Shown: positions 12,832 to 24,236 of the stretch, piece after piece
How positions within the stretch are numbered: position 1 is the first letter of the stretch
How the letters are laid out: each line of letters opens with the position of its first letter
DNA from: an uncultured Pseudomonadota bacterium
GTDB lineage: Bacteria > Myxococcota_A > UBA9160 > PR03
Direction: 5' to 3'
Assembly: GCA_900696485.1 (NCBI GenBank)
Contig: CAADGG010000095.1
Coordinates: 1 to 55,639 of the forward strand
Length of the DNA: 55,639 nt
Notes under the pieces: generated by a model
Told to the model about the DNA's origin: nothing
The model's input: the letters and a program-made list of their open reading frames with translations, nothing else
Databases searched by the model: none
Position numbers and translations under genes: made by a program

Positions 12832-14670
12832 TCAGCGCGGCTTCGGCGACGGCGCGACGCGCAGCTGCAACTCCTCGAGCTGACCCGGTTCGACGGCGGA
12901 CGGCGCGTCCATCAGCAGATCCTGACCGCGCTGGGTCTTCGGGAAGGCGATCACGTCGCGCAGGCTCTCGGCGCCGGACAGCAGCATCGCGATGCGATCG
13001 AGACCGAACGCAAAGCCGCCGTGGGGCGGCGCCCCGGCGTCGAGCGCGTTGAGCAGGAAGCCGAAGCGCGTCTCCATCTCCTGCTTCGAGTAGCCGAGCA
13101 GCTCGAAGATGCGCCGCTGCACGTCGCTGCGGTGGTTGCGCAGACTTCCGGACCCGAGTTCCAGACCGTTCATCACGACGTCGTAGTGGGTGCCGCGCGC
13201 GCGCTCCGGTTGCGCCTCGAGCAGCGGCAGGTCCTCGTCGACCGGCGCGACGAACGGCATGTGCATGAACGCCACACGGCCTTGTTCGTCGCGCTCGAAG
13301 AGCGGGAACTCGAGCACCAGCAGCGGCGCCCACGCGCGGCCGTCGACGCGGCCGAGCTGGCGGCCGAGGTCCGTCCGCAGGCGGCCGAGAATCGCGTTGG
13401 CCTTGGCGAACTCGTCGGCGGCGAAGAACAGCAATGTCCCCGGGCGCGCGCCGGTGCGCTCCGTGATCCCGGCGCGCTCGGCGTCCGACAGGAACTTCGC
13501 GATCGGCGACTGCCACGAGCCGTCGGCCGTGACGCGCACCCAGGCGAGTCCCTTGCCGCCGAGCTCCTTCTTGACGAACGCCTCGAGCCGATCGATCTCG
13601 CCGCGCGTCAGCGCGTCCGCATCGTGGATCGGCAGGCACTTCACGATCCCGCCCTTGTCGACCGCACCGCGGAACGCGCGGAACTCCGAGGCGCGGAACA
13701 GATCCGTCAGTTCCACCAGCTCCAACAGCACGCGCACGTCCGGCTTGTCCGAGCCGTAGCGGGCCATCGCCTCGGCGTAGCGCAGGCGCGGGAACGGCCG
13801 CGGCAGCTCGACGCCGCCGGCCTCGCGCCAGGCGCGGACCGTCACCTCCTCGAGCACCGCCAGCACGTCCTCGACGTCGGCGAACGACAGCTCGAGATCG
13901 ATCTGGGTGAACTCGAGCTGCCGATCCGCGCGCAGATCCTCGTCCCGGAAGCAGCGGGCGATCTGGAAGTAGCGCTCGACACCGCCGATCATCAGCAACT
14001 GCTTCATGATCTGCGGGGACTGCGGCAGCGCGTAGAAGTCGCCCGGCTGCAGCCGGCTCGGCACCAGGAAGTCCCGCGCGCCCTCCGGCGTCGCCTTGGC
14101 CAGGATCGGCGTCTCGACCTCGAGGAAACCGAGTTCGGAGAGCGTGGTCCGTGCCGACTGGTACAGCGCGTGCCGGACGCGCAACGCGCGCTGCAGCGGC
14201 GCACGGCGCAGATCGTGGAGCCGGTGGCGCAGCCGCACCAGCTCGTCGACGCCGGGATCGTCGTCGATCGGGAACGGCGGCGGCGTCGCGGTGTTGAGGA
14301 TGCGCAGCTCGCGGGCGACGACTTCGAGCTCGCCGGTCGGCAGCTTCGGGTTCACCGTCTCGGGCGAGCGGCGCTCGACGGTCCCGCGCACCGCGACGAC
14401 GAACTCCGAGCGCAGGTCGCCGCCGCGCGCGTGGGCCGCCGCGTCGACCTCGGGCCGGAACACGGCCTGCACGAGCCCCTCGCGATCGCGCAGATCGATG
14501 AAGATCACGCCGCCGTGGTCCCGGCGACCGTGGACCCAGCCGGCCACGACGACCTCCTGGCCGATCAGCGACGCTGCGATGGCGCCGCACGCATGGCTGC
14601 GCCGGAGGCCCTGCAGCGAGTCGATCGATACGTCGGCCCGGCCCGGGGCGTGGGAGTCGCCGGGGTTCAT
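12832..14670 (-). CDS. aspS: Aspartyl-tRNA synthetase (bacterial type)
   Basis: 612 residues, full length. It charges tRNA-Asp, possibly also tRNA-Asn. The N-terminal OB-fold anticodon domain contains VAGWVHGRRDHGGVIFIDLRD, class II motif 2 is FRDEDLRADRQLEFTQID near residue 232, and motif 3 is GFAFGLDRIAMLLSG near 548. The bacterial GAD insertion is between motifs 2 and 3. Whether it is discriminating cannot be decided without gatCAB information. It is the first gene of the run that leads into glpAB. Confidence 0.95.
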   Translation of the reverse strand: MNPGDSHAPGRADVSIDSLQGLRRSHACGAIAASLIGQEVVVAGWVHGRRDHGGVIFIDLRDREGLVQAVFRPEVDAAAHARGGDLRSEFVVAVRGTVERRSPETVNPKLPTGELEVVARELRILNTATPPPFPIDDDPGVDELVRLRHRLHDLRRAPLQRALRVRHALYQSARTTLSELGFLEVETPILAKATPEGARDFLVPSRLQPGDFYALPQSPQIMKQLLMIGGVERYFQIARCFRDEDLRADRQLEFTQIDLELSFADVEDVLAVLEEVTVRAWREAGGVELPRPFPRLRYAEAMARYGSDKPDVRVLLELVELTDLFRASEFRAFRGAVDKGGIVKCLPIHDADALTRGEIDRLEAFVKKELGGKGLAWVRVTADGSWQSPIAKFLSDAERAGITERTGARPGTLLFFAADEFAKANAILGRLRTDLGRQLGRVDGRAWAPLLVLEFPLFERDEQGRVAFMHMPFVAPVDEDLPLLEAQPERARGTHYDVVMNGLELGSGSLRNHRSDVQRRIFELLGYSKQEMETRFGFLLNALDAGAPPHGGFAFGLDRIAMLLSGAESLRDVIAFPKTQRGQDLLMDAPSAVEPGQLEELQLRVAPSPKPR

Positions 14671-14809
14671 CGGGTGGACTCGGGTCGGAGGCAGGCGGGC
14701 GGATGCATCGGGGGCCTCGGAGACGCGCGAAGGCGACGCTGGCGAGCGGGATTAGCAGCCGTCCCGACGAGGGTCAAACCGCGCCTCCCCGCGCGCGGGA
14801 CCGAGGAGT

Positions 14810-16237
14810 TCAGAGGTCGGAGGCGGAGCAGACGCGATCGCGACCGAGGGACTTGGCGCGGTACATGGCCTTGTCGGCCATGTCGATCAGCGTCTCGGCG
14901 GTGTCGCCGTGCGCGGGATACGCGGCGACGCCGATGCTCAGCGAGATCCGCAGACCCTCGTGGCCACGCGCCTCGAAGCGGCTGCCGGCCACGGCTTCGC
15001 GGATCCGCTCGGCGATCGTCAGGCCGGTTTCGAGACTGGTGTCGACGAGCAGGATCGTGAACTCGTCCCCCCCGTAGCGGGCCAGCGTATCCACCTGGCG
15101 GATGCAGCGGCCGAGCACGTCGGCCAGTCCGCGCAGCGTGCGCGAGCCCACGAGATGGCCGTGGTGGTCGTTCACCAGCTTGAAGCGATCGACGTCGAGG
15201 AACAGCAGCGTGAGCTCCGAGCCGTACCGTTCGGCGCGGCGGACCTCGTGATCGAGCGCGGTGAACAGGTAGCGGGCGTTGTACACGCCGGTGACGTCAT
15301 CGACGAAGGCCCGCTCCTTGGCCTGGTGATAGCGCTCGGCATTCTGCAGCGAGGTCTGGGCCTGGGTCGCCAGCAGCCGCGCCACTTCCAGATCGCGCGG
15401 ACCGAATCTCGCGCCGTCTTCCGGCACGATCAGCACGCCCCCTTCGGCGGCACGACCGCACACCGGCGCGACCAACAGTTTCGTCGCCGGGGAGCCGGCC
15501 GCGGCGAAGGCCTCGTGCAGCGGTCCCGAAGACAGCAGCGTCGTCTCCTCGATCGCGGCAAGGTCCGGCGCCTTCTCGCCGACCAGTTGCGCGCGCAGCG
15601 CACGGGTTTCGGGTTCGCTGTAGCCCCGGAAGGCCACATCGTCGCCGCCGAGGTCCGCGACGCGGTGGAAAACGGTGATCCCGCGGGCGCGGCCGAGCTG
15701 GGCCAGCAGGATATCCAGCGCCACCAGGTGGATTTCGGACGGATCGAGCGAGACGGACAGACTCCGGCACTGTTCGACCGTCGCGAGCAGACGGCGCAGG
15801 TGCAGGTTCTGCTGTTGGAGCCAGCGGCGTTCGAGGCTGCGGCGCAGGACGTGGGCGAGTTCGGCGACCTGGATCGGCTTGCTCAGGTAATCGACCGCGC
15901 CGAGGCGCAGCGCTTCGACGGCACTGTCGAGCGATGCATGGGCGGTGATCAGGATGCCGTCGGTGTTCGGGTAGTCGTCGCGGAGCCGAGCCAGCAGGTC
16001 GGCGCCGGACAGGCCGGGCAGCACGAGATCGGTCAGGACCAGGTCGTAGGGTTCGCGGGCGAGGGCTTCGAGCGCCTCCTCGACGCTGCCGCAGCACCGC
16101 ACATCCGCCGTATCGGCGATCGCCGCGAGCGCGAGTTCGCGATCGAAACGCGAGTCGTCGACGATCAACACGCGAGCCCGGGGCGGGCCCGCCTCGCGCG
16201 GGGTATCCGTCGATCTCGACCTGTGGCGTCTCGGCAC
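14810..16237 (-). CDS. Response regulator-GAF-GGDEF diguanylate cyclase
   Basis: 475 residues from a GTG at 16237, which has GGAGG 5 nt upstream; a GTG at 16270 would add 11 residues. Residues ~20-140 are a receiver domain (VLIVDDSRFDRE, phospho-acceptor Asp in LVLTDLVLPGLSG, Lys in YLSKPI). A GAF-like sensory region covers ~150-300. The C-terminal GGDEF domain (DVTGVYNARYLF, FLDVDRFKLVNDHHGH) has an intact RYGGDEF active site. An RxxD inhibitory site (RQVD) lies five residues upstream. It should make cyclic di-GMP under phosphorylation control with product inhibition. No partner histidine kinase is adjacent. It may affect the polysaccharide genes in this window, but this is inference. Confidence 0.92.
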   Translation of the reverse strand: MPRRHRSRSTDTPREAGPPRARVLIVDDSRFDRELALAAIADTADVRCCGSVEEALEALAREPYDLVLTDLVLPGLSGADLLARLRDDYPNTDGILITAHASLDSAVEALRLGAVDYLSKPIQVAELAHVLRRSLERRWLQQQNLHLRRLLATVEQCRSLSVSLDPSEIHLVALDILLAQLGRARGITVFHRVADLGGDDVAFRGYSEPETRALRAQLVGEKAPDLAAIEETTLLSSGPLHEAFAAAGSPATKLLVAPVCGRAAEGGVLIVPEDGARFGPRDLEVARLLATQAQTSLQNAERYHQAKERAFVDDVTGVYNARYLFTALDHEVRRAERYGSELTLLFLDVDRFKLVNDHHGHLVGSRTLRGLADVLGRCIRQVDTLARYGGDEFTILLVDTSLETGLTIAERIREAVAGSRFEARGHEGLRISLSIGVAAYPAHGDTAETLIDMADKAMYRAKSLGRDRVCSASDL

Positions 16238-16547
16238 CGATCCCTCCCGATCCGCACGGGCCGGCCGCACGGCGATCCTGGAGGCGACCCTCGCACGAAC
16301 CGATCCGAAACGGAACGGGATTCGTGCTTCCTATTGTTCCGACTGAGGTTCCGAACGAGCGAACCGGCCCCTCGGCCAACGGACGAGCAGCAGGCCGTGC
16401 GCCGAGACGCCGGCCTCGGAACTGCCATCGGCGCCCCCGCGGGCCCGCTTGAGGCCCCGGAGACCCGCTGCCCTCCTGTGGGACTTGGATCCCTGGCCTT
16501 TTCGAACGGCCACGACGCGCCTCCGACCACTCGCGGCTCCGGGGCGA
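16238..16547. other. 310-nt gap without a recognisable gene
   Basis: This gap separates the YCF48-like gene from the diguanylate cyclase gene on the same strand. It holds the GGAGG of the cyclase gene and a small inverted repeat (GGTTC / GAACC around 16348-16366). I see no convincing coding frame, tRNA or terminator with a U tract. Confidence 0.5.
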
Positions 16548-18053
16548 TCAGCCCCCGGCGGCCACCTCATGCCCCGGCGGCGGCAACACGGCCGTCCAGG
16601 TCTGCCCGCCATCGGTCGTCCGGAGCACCTTGCCACGCTCGCCGACGATGTACCCGCTCTCGCCGCCGGGCGCGAACCAGATGTCGCGCATGAACGTGAA
16701 GACGTTCGGGAAACCCGCTCCGGGTTTCTCCCACGTCGCACCGCCGTCGGTCGACACCCGCACGTAGCCCTTCTCGCCGACGGCGATGACGCGGTCGCGC
16801 GACGGGAAGACCGAGAAGATCGCCTGCTTGAGCCCCGTTTCCTGGTAGGTCCAGTTCCGCCCGCCGTCCTTCGAGACCAGCACCACGCCGCCGAGACCGG
16901 CGATGTAGCCCTCGTCCTCGTTGGCGAAGCGCACGCTGAACAAATACGGATTCTGCGAGATCGTGACGTTGATGCCGGGATGCTCCTGCGTCCGGCCCTC
17001 GAGGTAGCGCTGCAGGAACTCCGGATCGTCTTTCAGGAAGTCCTCGAAGTCCCACGGCGGCGAGCCGCGCTTGCGGATGCGGTCGGACAGCATGCCGGCT
17101 TCTTCGAGGACGGCCGAGACGGACTGGGTTCGCGCTTCGAGGATGTCGAAGAGCGGAAACGGATCGCTCTCCTTTCCGAACGCCGCGACCTCCTCCGGAC
17201 TCGCCATCGGATCGATGGCGACGTTCAGATGCGAGAGTCCGAGGATGTCCTTCGCGAACTGCGTGAGCTGCGCCTGGCTTTCCTCCGTGATCTCGATCTC
17301 GTTGAACGGCAGCACGATCGGTGGAACCGAGATGTCCTGCTGGATCGACGCGCGCTCCCAGCCGGTGCCGCCGGTCTCGGACCGGAAGATGTAGCCGAAC
17401 TCGCCGATGATCCAGCACGACTGGCTGGGCTGCGGGAGACAGAAGACGTCCGTGAGGCCGACGTCCTCGAACACCTTCTGGCCGGTGCGCACGCGCTCCT
17501 GCTCGGGCGGTGACAGCCAGACGAACTGCGGATGCTCCTCGGTGATCACCAGGGAGAAGTCCTGCCAGGACTTGCCGCCGTTGTCGGTGAAGATCCGCGT
17601 GCCCCAGTCTCCGACGGCCCACGCCGTATTGGCATCGATGGCGTGGACGGCGAACAGGTGGGTGCCCTCGGCCTGCTTCGGGTTCTCCTGCTGCACCCAC
17701 GTAAGGCCACCATCCTCCGTCCGCAGGATGATCCCGGCCTGCCCTACGGCCCAGCCCCTCCGGTCGTCGGCCATCGAGACCCCGTAGAGGAGACTGCGCG
17801 TGCCGGTCTCGCCCGAACGCCACGTCTCGCCGCCATCCTGGCTGACGTACACGGCGCCCCAGTAGCCGGCCGCCACGACATGATCCGGCGTCGGGACGGA
17901 GACGGAGAACAGGTCGTCGTAGATCTGGATCTCACCCGCCTTCAGATTCGGGTCGAAGTGGACGTCGTGGCAGCCGAGGAAGACGGTCCCCAGCAACGAG
18001 AGCAGGATCCCCGCCTGCACGACGCGACGGGACGAGGGGGACACGAGCATCAT
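16548..18053 (-). CDS. YCF48/BNR-repeat lipoprotein with a central insertion
   Basis: 501 residues from an ATG at 18053, with GGAGG 9 nt upstream. A lipoprotein signal ends at FLGC (Cys28). The rest is a beta-propeller built of repeated blades with Asp-box-like text: SQDGGETWRSG, TEDGGLTWVQ, TDNGGKSWQDF, SKDGGRNWTYQ, STDGGATWEKP and TTDGGQTWTA. This is the pattern of the photosystem II assembly factor HCF136/Ycf48 and its non-photosynthetic relatives. Between blades 3-4 and the last blades (residues ~230-355) is a long helical, acidic insertion rich in Glu/Asp (EEVAAFGKESDPFPLFDILE) that is not part of the propeller. The gene is divergent from the ABC1 kinase gene. Its function is unknown; an extracytoplasmic assembly or monitoring role is speculation. 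Confidence 0.8.
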   Translation of the reverse strand: MMLVSPSSRRVVQAGILLSLLGTVFLGCHDVHFDPNLKAGEIQIYDDLFSVSVPTPDHVVAAGYWGAVYVSQDGGETWRSGETGTRSLLYGVSMADDRRGWAVGQAGIILRTEDGGLTWVQQENPKQAEGTHLFAVHAIDANTAWAVGDWGTRIFTDNGGKSWQDFSLVITEEHPQFVWLSPPEQERVRTGQKVFEDVGLTDVFCLPQPSQSCWIIGEFGYIFRSETGGTGWERASIQQDISVPPIVLPFNEIEITEESQAQLTQFAKDILGLSHLNVAIDPMASPEEVAAFGKESDPFPLFDILEARTQSVSAVLEEAGMLSDRIRKRGSPPWDFEDFLKDDPEFLQRYLEGRTQEHPGINVTISQNPYLFSVRFANEDEGYIAGLGGVVLVSKDGGRNWTYQETGLKQAIFSVFPSRDRVIAVGEKGYVRVSTDGGATWEKPGAGFPNVFTFMRDIWFAPGGESGYIVGERGKVLRTTDGGQTWTAVLPPPGHEVAAGG

Positions 18054-18093
18054 GCAGCGAAACCTCCGGCGGCGCGGCGCGAGGAAGACGCCG

Positions 18094-18140
18094 ACCTGAT
18101 GACCAACCGAACCTGATGACCAACGCGGGACCCGATGACC
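18094..18140. promoter_or_regulatory. Three direct repeats ACCYGATGACC in a divergent promoter region
   Basis: The 11-mer ACCTGATGACC occurs at 18094 and 18111, and ACCCGATGACC at 18130. The spacing of 17 and 19 nt is near two helical turns. All three lie between the divergent YCF48-like and ABC1 kinase genes, where a regulator could control both. No protein is assigned to the site. Confidence 0.35.
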
Positions 18141-18280
18141 CGAGTGCGGACGAGGATGCCGCAGATGTGCCCTCCGAGGCGACGCGGGCACCCGATGCGC
18201 CGTCTCTCTGGACACGATCTCGACCGGGATCTCGGCCCGGAACTCGATTCAGTAGACTAGGCACAGCAACATTGTCAACG

Positions 18281-19678
18281 ATGGATGTAGCTCCGCCGCC
18301 CGATCGCAGCCTCCGCTCCGGCCTCGCCGTTCGACGCCCCAGGCGCGCGGCTCGATTCGCGCTGCGCGCCTGGGGCGTAACCCAGGGCCTGCGCTTGGCG
18401 GCGACCGGAGGCGCCTGGGCCTGGACGAGCCTGGCCGGTGCGGCCGGCGATCTCGTCGCCGGCGCCCGCGCCCGAGGCCGGCGTCGCGACGCCCGGCGCC
18501 TGGCCGCGGCCCGGCGGATCGCCGGGCTGCTCGGGGAGCTCAAGGGCCCGTTCGCGAAGGCCGGCCAGTTCGCTTCGCTGCGGGTGGACGTCCTCGAGCC
18601 GGAGATCCGGGAGGCATTCGCCACGCTCCAGGATCGCGTGCCGCCGCTCTCGGTCGACGAGATCGCCGCGGTGGTCGAGGAGGATCTCGGGGCGCCGCTG
18701 AGTCACCTGTTCGCCGAATTCGAAGCGCTCCCGCTCGGCGCGGCGTCCGTCGCACAGGTGCATCGCGCGCGGTTGCCGACCGGCGAGCGGGTGGCGGTGA
18801 AGGTCCAGTATCCGTGGCTGGTCCACTCGCTGCGTGCAGACCTCGCCTGGACCCGGCGCCTGTTCGGCTGGCTGCTCGGCGGCGCCGCTGCACCCGATCG
18901 CGCGCGGCTGTTCGACGAGTTTGCCGCCGGCCTCGCCGAGGAACTCGACTTCGCGCACGAAGCCGCCGCGGCCGGCGAGATCGCCGGCAACCTGTCGGGA
19001 GATCCGCAGGTCGTCGTGCCGCGCGTGCATCCGGCGCTGTCGTCGCGGCGCGTGCTCACCGTGGACTGGATGCCGGTGCTCTCCCTCCAGGATCGCGCCG
19101 CCCTCGAACGCCGCGGCGTTCCGCTGCGCGACGTCGTGGCGGTGCTCGGTCGCGCCTATGCCAAGCAGGTCTTCGTCGATGGGCTGTTCCACGCGGATCC
19201 CCACCCGGGCAACCTGTTCGTCCTCGACGAGCCGGACGCCAGCGTCCGGCCCCGCGTGCTGTTCGTCGATTTCGGACTGTCGAAACGGCTCGATCCGGTG
19301 CTGCGCCGCGAGATGCGACTCGGCGTGCACGCCCTGCTGCGGCAGGATGCGCCGGCGTTCCTCGACGGGATGGAGCGCGTCGGGATGATCGCACCGGGCG
19401 CCCGCGCTGACGTGCAGGCGGCCGTCGAACAGATGTTCGGCCGGATCCGCGCCGAGGGCGCGCCGCTCGGACTCGGCGGCGGCCAGGTCCTCGCGCTGAA
19501 GGACGAGGCGAAGCGTTGGCTCGAGCAGACCCCCGGCCTCCAGCTCCCGGCGGAACTGCTGCTGTGGGCGAAGACGCTCTCCTACCTGTTCGCGCTCGGC
19601 GAACGGCTCGACCCGGATGCCGATCTGACGCGCATCACCCTGCCCTATCTGCTGCGTTGGCTCGCCGCGCGGGATTGA
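18281..19678 (+). CDS. ABC1/AarF/UbiB-family atypical kinase
   Basis: 465 residues from the ATG at 18281; the frame extends upstream to 18116 but that part overlaps a likely promoter (TAGACT at 18254). The family-specific KxGQ motif is present as FAKAGQFAS near residue 92. Kinase-like motifs are VAVKVQYPW near 174, the catalytic FHADPHPGNLF near 306 and VDFGLSK near 330. In Proteobacteria UbiB supports ubiquinone biosynthesis, and related proteins act in lipid metabolism or export. No C-terminal membrane helices are evident, unlike classical UbiB, so a quinone role is not certain. Confidence 0.85.
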   Translation: MDVAPPPDRSLRSGLAVRRPRRAARFALRAWGVTQGLRLAATGGAWAWTSLAGAAGDLVAGARARGRRRDARRLAAARRIAGLLGELKGPFAKAGQFASLRVDVLEPEIREAFATLQDRVPPLSVDEIAAVVEEDLGAPLSHLFAEFEALPLGAASVAQVHRARLPTGERVAVKVQYPWLVHSLRADLAWTRRLFGWLLGGAAAPDRARLFDEFAAGLAEELDFAHEAAAAGEIAGNLSGDPQVVVPRVHPALSSRRVLTVDWMPVLSLQDRAALERRGVPLRDVVAVLGRAYAKQVFVDGLFHADPHPGNLFVLDEPDASVRPRVLFVDFGLSKRLDPVLRREMRLGVHALLRQDAPAFLDGMERVGMIAPGARADVQAAVEQMFGRIRAEGAPLGLGGGQVLALKDEAKRWLEQTPGLQLPAELLLWAKTLSYLFALGERLDPDADLTRITLPYLLRWLAARD

Positions 19679-19784
19679 CGCTTCGCGGTCTGCCTCGTGA
19701 GCCGTCGTCGCCGCGCGCTACGCTGCGCCCCGCCTGCCACGTCACCGGGACGCGGCATCACGGGGTGGTTGCCGCACGCGGACG

Positions 19785-19844
19785 CTTCATGACTCGCTTC
19801 ATGTCTCGCTTCATGACTCGCTTCACGACTCGCTTCACGACTCG
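19785..19844 (+). repeat. Five tandem 12-nt repeats at the start of the PHP gene
   Basis: Units begin at 19785, 19797, 19809, 19821 and 19833: CTTCATGACTCG, CTTCATGTCTCG, CTTCATGACTCG and CTTCACGACTCG twice. Three units contain an ATG in the frame of the downstream PHP gene, and read in that frame the array encodes M-T/S-R-F blocks. Copy-number change would add or remove start codons without changing the frame. Confidence 0.9.
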
Positions 19845-22661
19845 AAACGGAAGCACTGTGCTGGGAATCGATGCGCACCCGCGCGCCGGCGTCGCGATCT
19901 GCGCCGCCCTCGGCCTCGCCCTCGTCCTCGCGGCTCCACTCGCGACGCGCGCCGCCGAGGCCGCGGCGACGCCGCTGGTCGCGACGCGCCTCGATGCCGC
20001 CAACTTCGCCGCCCTCTCGCCAGGCGGCGCCGACGCGACCGGCGGGATCGGCGACTGGGCGCTCTCGAACGGCGTGCTGTGCGCGGTGTTCGCCGATGCC
20101 GCTCACGAGAGCGACGTGGCCCCGTTCGGCGGCGGCCTCATCGATCTCGGCCACTGCGGGCGCGCGGACGACCAGCTCGTGCTGCTGCAGCCGCTCGCCA
20201 ACCTCACGCGGTCCGGCGCGATCCCGGTCGACACGGCGCAGGCGCAGGTTCGCGGCGACGCCGCCCTGCTCACGACGCGCGGCCGCTGGCGCGGCGTCGA
20301 GATCGAGACGGTCTGGCGCCTCGACCGCGCCCGGCCAGAGCGCCTCGGCATCGTGACGCGTGCGCAGCGCCGGGAAGTCGGCGAACGCCTGTTCGCGATC
20401 GGCGACGTCGCGCTGCACACGCAGCACGCGCTGCGCCCGTTCGCGCTGGACCTCGACGGCGGCGGCCTGTCGGATGGCTTCGAGCACCCCGACGTCGACC
20501 TCGCGAGCCAGCTCTCGATCGCGCGCGCCACGCGCGCCGCCGACGTCCGGCTGCTCCTCGGCGCCCGCGGTCTCGAGCCCGGCATCGGCTACGCACTCCG
20601 CGCCACCGGCCACGTCCGCGAGCGCGGGGACGGATCCCGCGACGACCTCACCGCGCTCTCGCTGTCGTCGGAACCGTTCACGAGCTTTGCCGTTTTCGCG
20701 GCTCCGTTCTGGCCCGTGCCGTGGCGCGACCGAGTGCGGGGACTCGGCCCGCTCGAGATGTTGCAGACGCTGTGGATGGATCTCGCCGTCGGCGAGACGC
20801 TCGTCTTCGAACGCGAGATCCTGGTCTCGAAGCGCTCGGACGCCGCGTCGCTGACGGATCCGCTCTTCTCCGACACCCATCGCGTATCCGGCTGCGGCGA
20901 GGATCCGGGAGCCCGCCTGCACATCCATGACGCCGACGGACGGATCCGCACCGAAGCCGCCGCCGACGAGGACGGCTGCTTCGCGCTGCGCCTCCCGGCC
21001 GGCGACTACCGCCTCGACCTGCTCGGTGTCGCCGGCGGCGAGACGCAGCGATCCTTCTCGGTGTCGCGGAGCCACGTGGCGCTCGGACGCATCGCCGCGC
21101 CGCCCCGCGCCCGCGTGCGGCTGCCGCGCGGCGAGCCGATGCGGCTCGTGTTCCTCGGCGAAGACGGCGCCCCGGATCCGCGCTTCGGGGACGAGCGCCC
21201 GCCGATCCGGTTCGGCGACGATCCGAAGCCCGCCAGCACGCTGACGCGCGACGTCCATCTTGCCGGCGCCCGCACGGATCCCGATGCCATCGTGCTCGCG
21301 CCGGGCCGCTACCGGGTGCTGGCCGGGCGCGGACTCGAATACGGGCTGCGCGAGGCGCACCTCGAACTCGAGGCCGGCGACGACACGATGCTCGCGATCG
21401 CCGCACCGGCCCGCGTGCTCGAGACCCCCGGCTGGATCTCCGCAGATCTGCACGTCCACGCGGCGCCGAGCGACGACTCCGCGCTGCCGCTCTGGCTGCG
21501 GCTCAGCTCGTTCGTCGCGGAGGGCTGCGAGATCCTGGTCGCGACCGACCACGATCACCTCACGGACTACGCACCGCTGATCCGGGATCTCCAGCTCGGC
21601 GGCGCCGTGGCGAGCGTGACGGGACAGGAAGTGACGAGCAACGTCCGGACCCCGGAAGCGCCCGACACCTTCGGCCACGCCAACGTGTTCCCGCTGCCGT
21701 TCGAGCCGCTCGCCTACCGCAAGGGCGCGCTCGCCAACGAGGGGCGCCGGCTGCGGAGCGTAATCGCGGCCGTGCGGGCGCTCGGAGGGGAACGCCTCGT
21801 CCAACTCAATCACCCGCGTGGGGGCGACGATCGCTCCGGGGCCCAGGCCTTCTTCTCGCACCTCTCGGTGGCGGGACGCCCCTTCGACCCGGCACTCCCC
21901 CTCTCGGCCACCCCGAACGACGTGCTGCTCGAACGCGACCCGAGCACGGCCTCGCCGGAGCAGCCGGACGGCTACGCCGATCTCGACTTCGACGCGATCG
22001 AGCTGCTGAACGGGTCGTCCCTCACGCGCTATCGGCAAGTGCGCGAGGACTGGTTCGCATTGCTCCGGCACGGCCTCGTGCGGACCGCGACGGCCAACAG
22101 CGACTCGCACATCCTCCGGGAGATCGTCGGGGTGCCCCGCACGATGGTGGCGCTCGCCGGCGAGGCCGCTGCGGATCCGGACGCAACGCGCGCGGTCGAC
22201 AGCCCGGCCGGGTTCGACGAAGCGGCGTTCGTCCGCGCGCTCCGGCGCGGCCGCGCCTACGGCACCACCGGCCCGTTGCTCGAGTTCAGCGTCGGCGGCG
22301 CCGGCCTCGGCGAGACCGTCAGCGCCGAGGAGGCCGAGATCCGGCTCGCCATCCAGGCCGCGCCGTGGGTCGACGTGGCGCACGCCCGCTTCTACATCGA
22401 CGGGGAGCTGGCGTACGAGACCGAAGCCGCCGCGGGCGACGTCGTCTCGCTGCGCCATCGCTTCGTGCGCGACGCTTTCGTCACCGCCGAGGTCGAGGGC
22501 ACGCCGGGCCGCGACTACGCCGCGCGCCTGCCCGGCTTCACGCCGTTCGCCTTCACGAACCCGGTGTTCGTCGATGCCGACGGCGACGGCCGCTGGAGCC
22601 CGCCGGCTCCGCTCGCGGCGGCCTCGGCGCCGGCGCCGGGAACCGGGAGCCGGGCCGGACG

Positions 22662-22665
<4 letters not shown>
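19789..22665 (+). CDS. Exported PHP-domain metallohydrolase (CehA/McbA-like)
   Basis: Up to 958 residues. Possible starts are ATGs at 19789, 19801 and 19813 inside the tandem repeat, or a GTG at 19858 preceded by GGAAG (935 residues). A signal peptide follows (VAICAALGLALVLAAPLATRAAEA). The first ~530 residues are beta-rich with carbohydrate-binding-like and carboxypeptidase-regulatory-like stretches. The PHP domain begins at WISADLHVHAAPSDDS near residue 550, with metal ligands in VATDHDHLTDY near 585, VQLNHPRGG near 675 and ATANSDSHI near 770. A C-terminal beta domain ends in a Pro/Ala-rich tail. PHP enzymes of this type hydrolyse phosphoesters or carbamate/ester bonds; the substrate here is unknown. 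It ends by sharing CTAG with the stop of the opposite dnaK-like gene. Confidence 0.82.

Positions 22666-24232
<1,567 letters not shown>

Positions 24233-24236
<4 letters not shown>

Noticed and set aside
12824..14590. Upstream extension of the glpAB frame across aspS
   Set aside because: The translated text is Arg-rich and overlaps well-conserved aspS codons in another frame. The GTG at 12823 gives a normal GlpA N-terminus.
16271..16547. Possible 6S-like or riboswitch RNA on the minus strand
   Set aside because: A stretch resembling CAAGCGGGCC of 6S RNA is present, but the long closing stem and conserved partner sequence could not be paired convincingly. No GEMM riboswitch core was found.
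18116..18280. N-terminal extension of the ABC1 kinase from an ATG at 18116
   Set aside because: The extra 55 residues are low complexity, overlap the direct repeats and a plausible -10 element at 18254, and do not belong to the family.
19785..19844. CRISPR array
   Set aside because: The 12-nt units are directly adjacent with no spacers and no cas genes are nearby. It is a simple tandem repeat.
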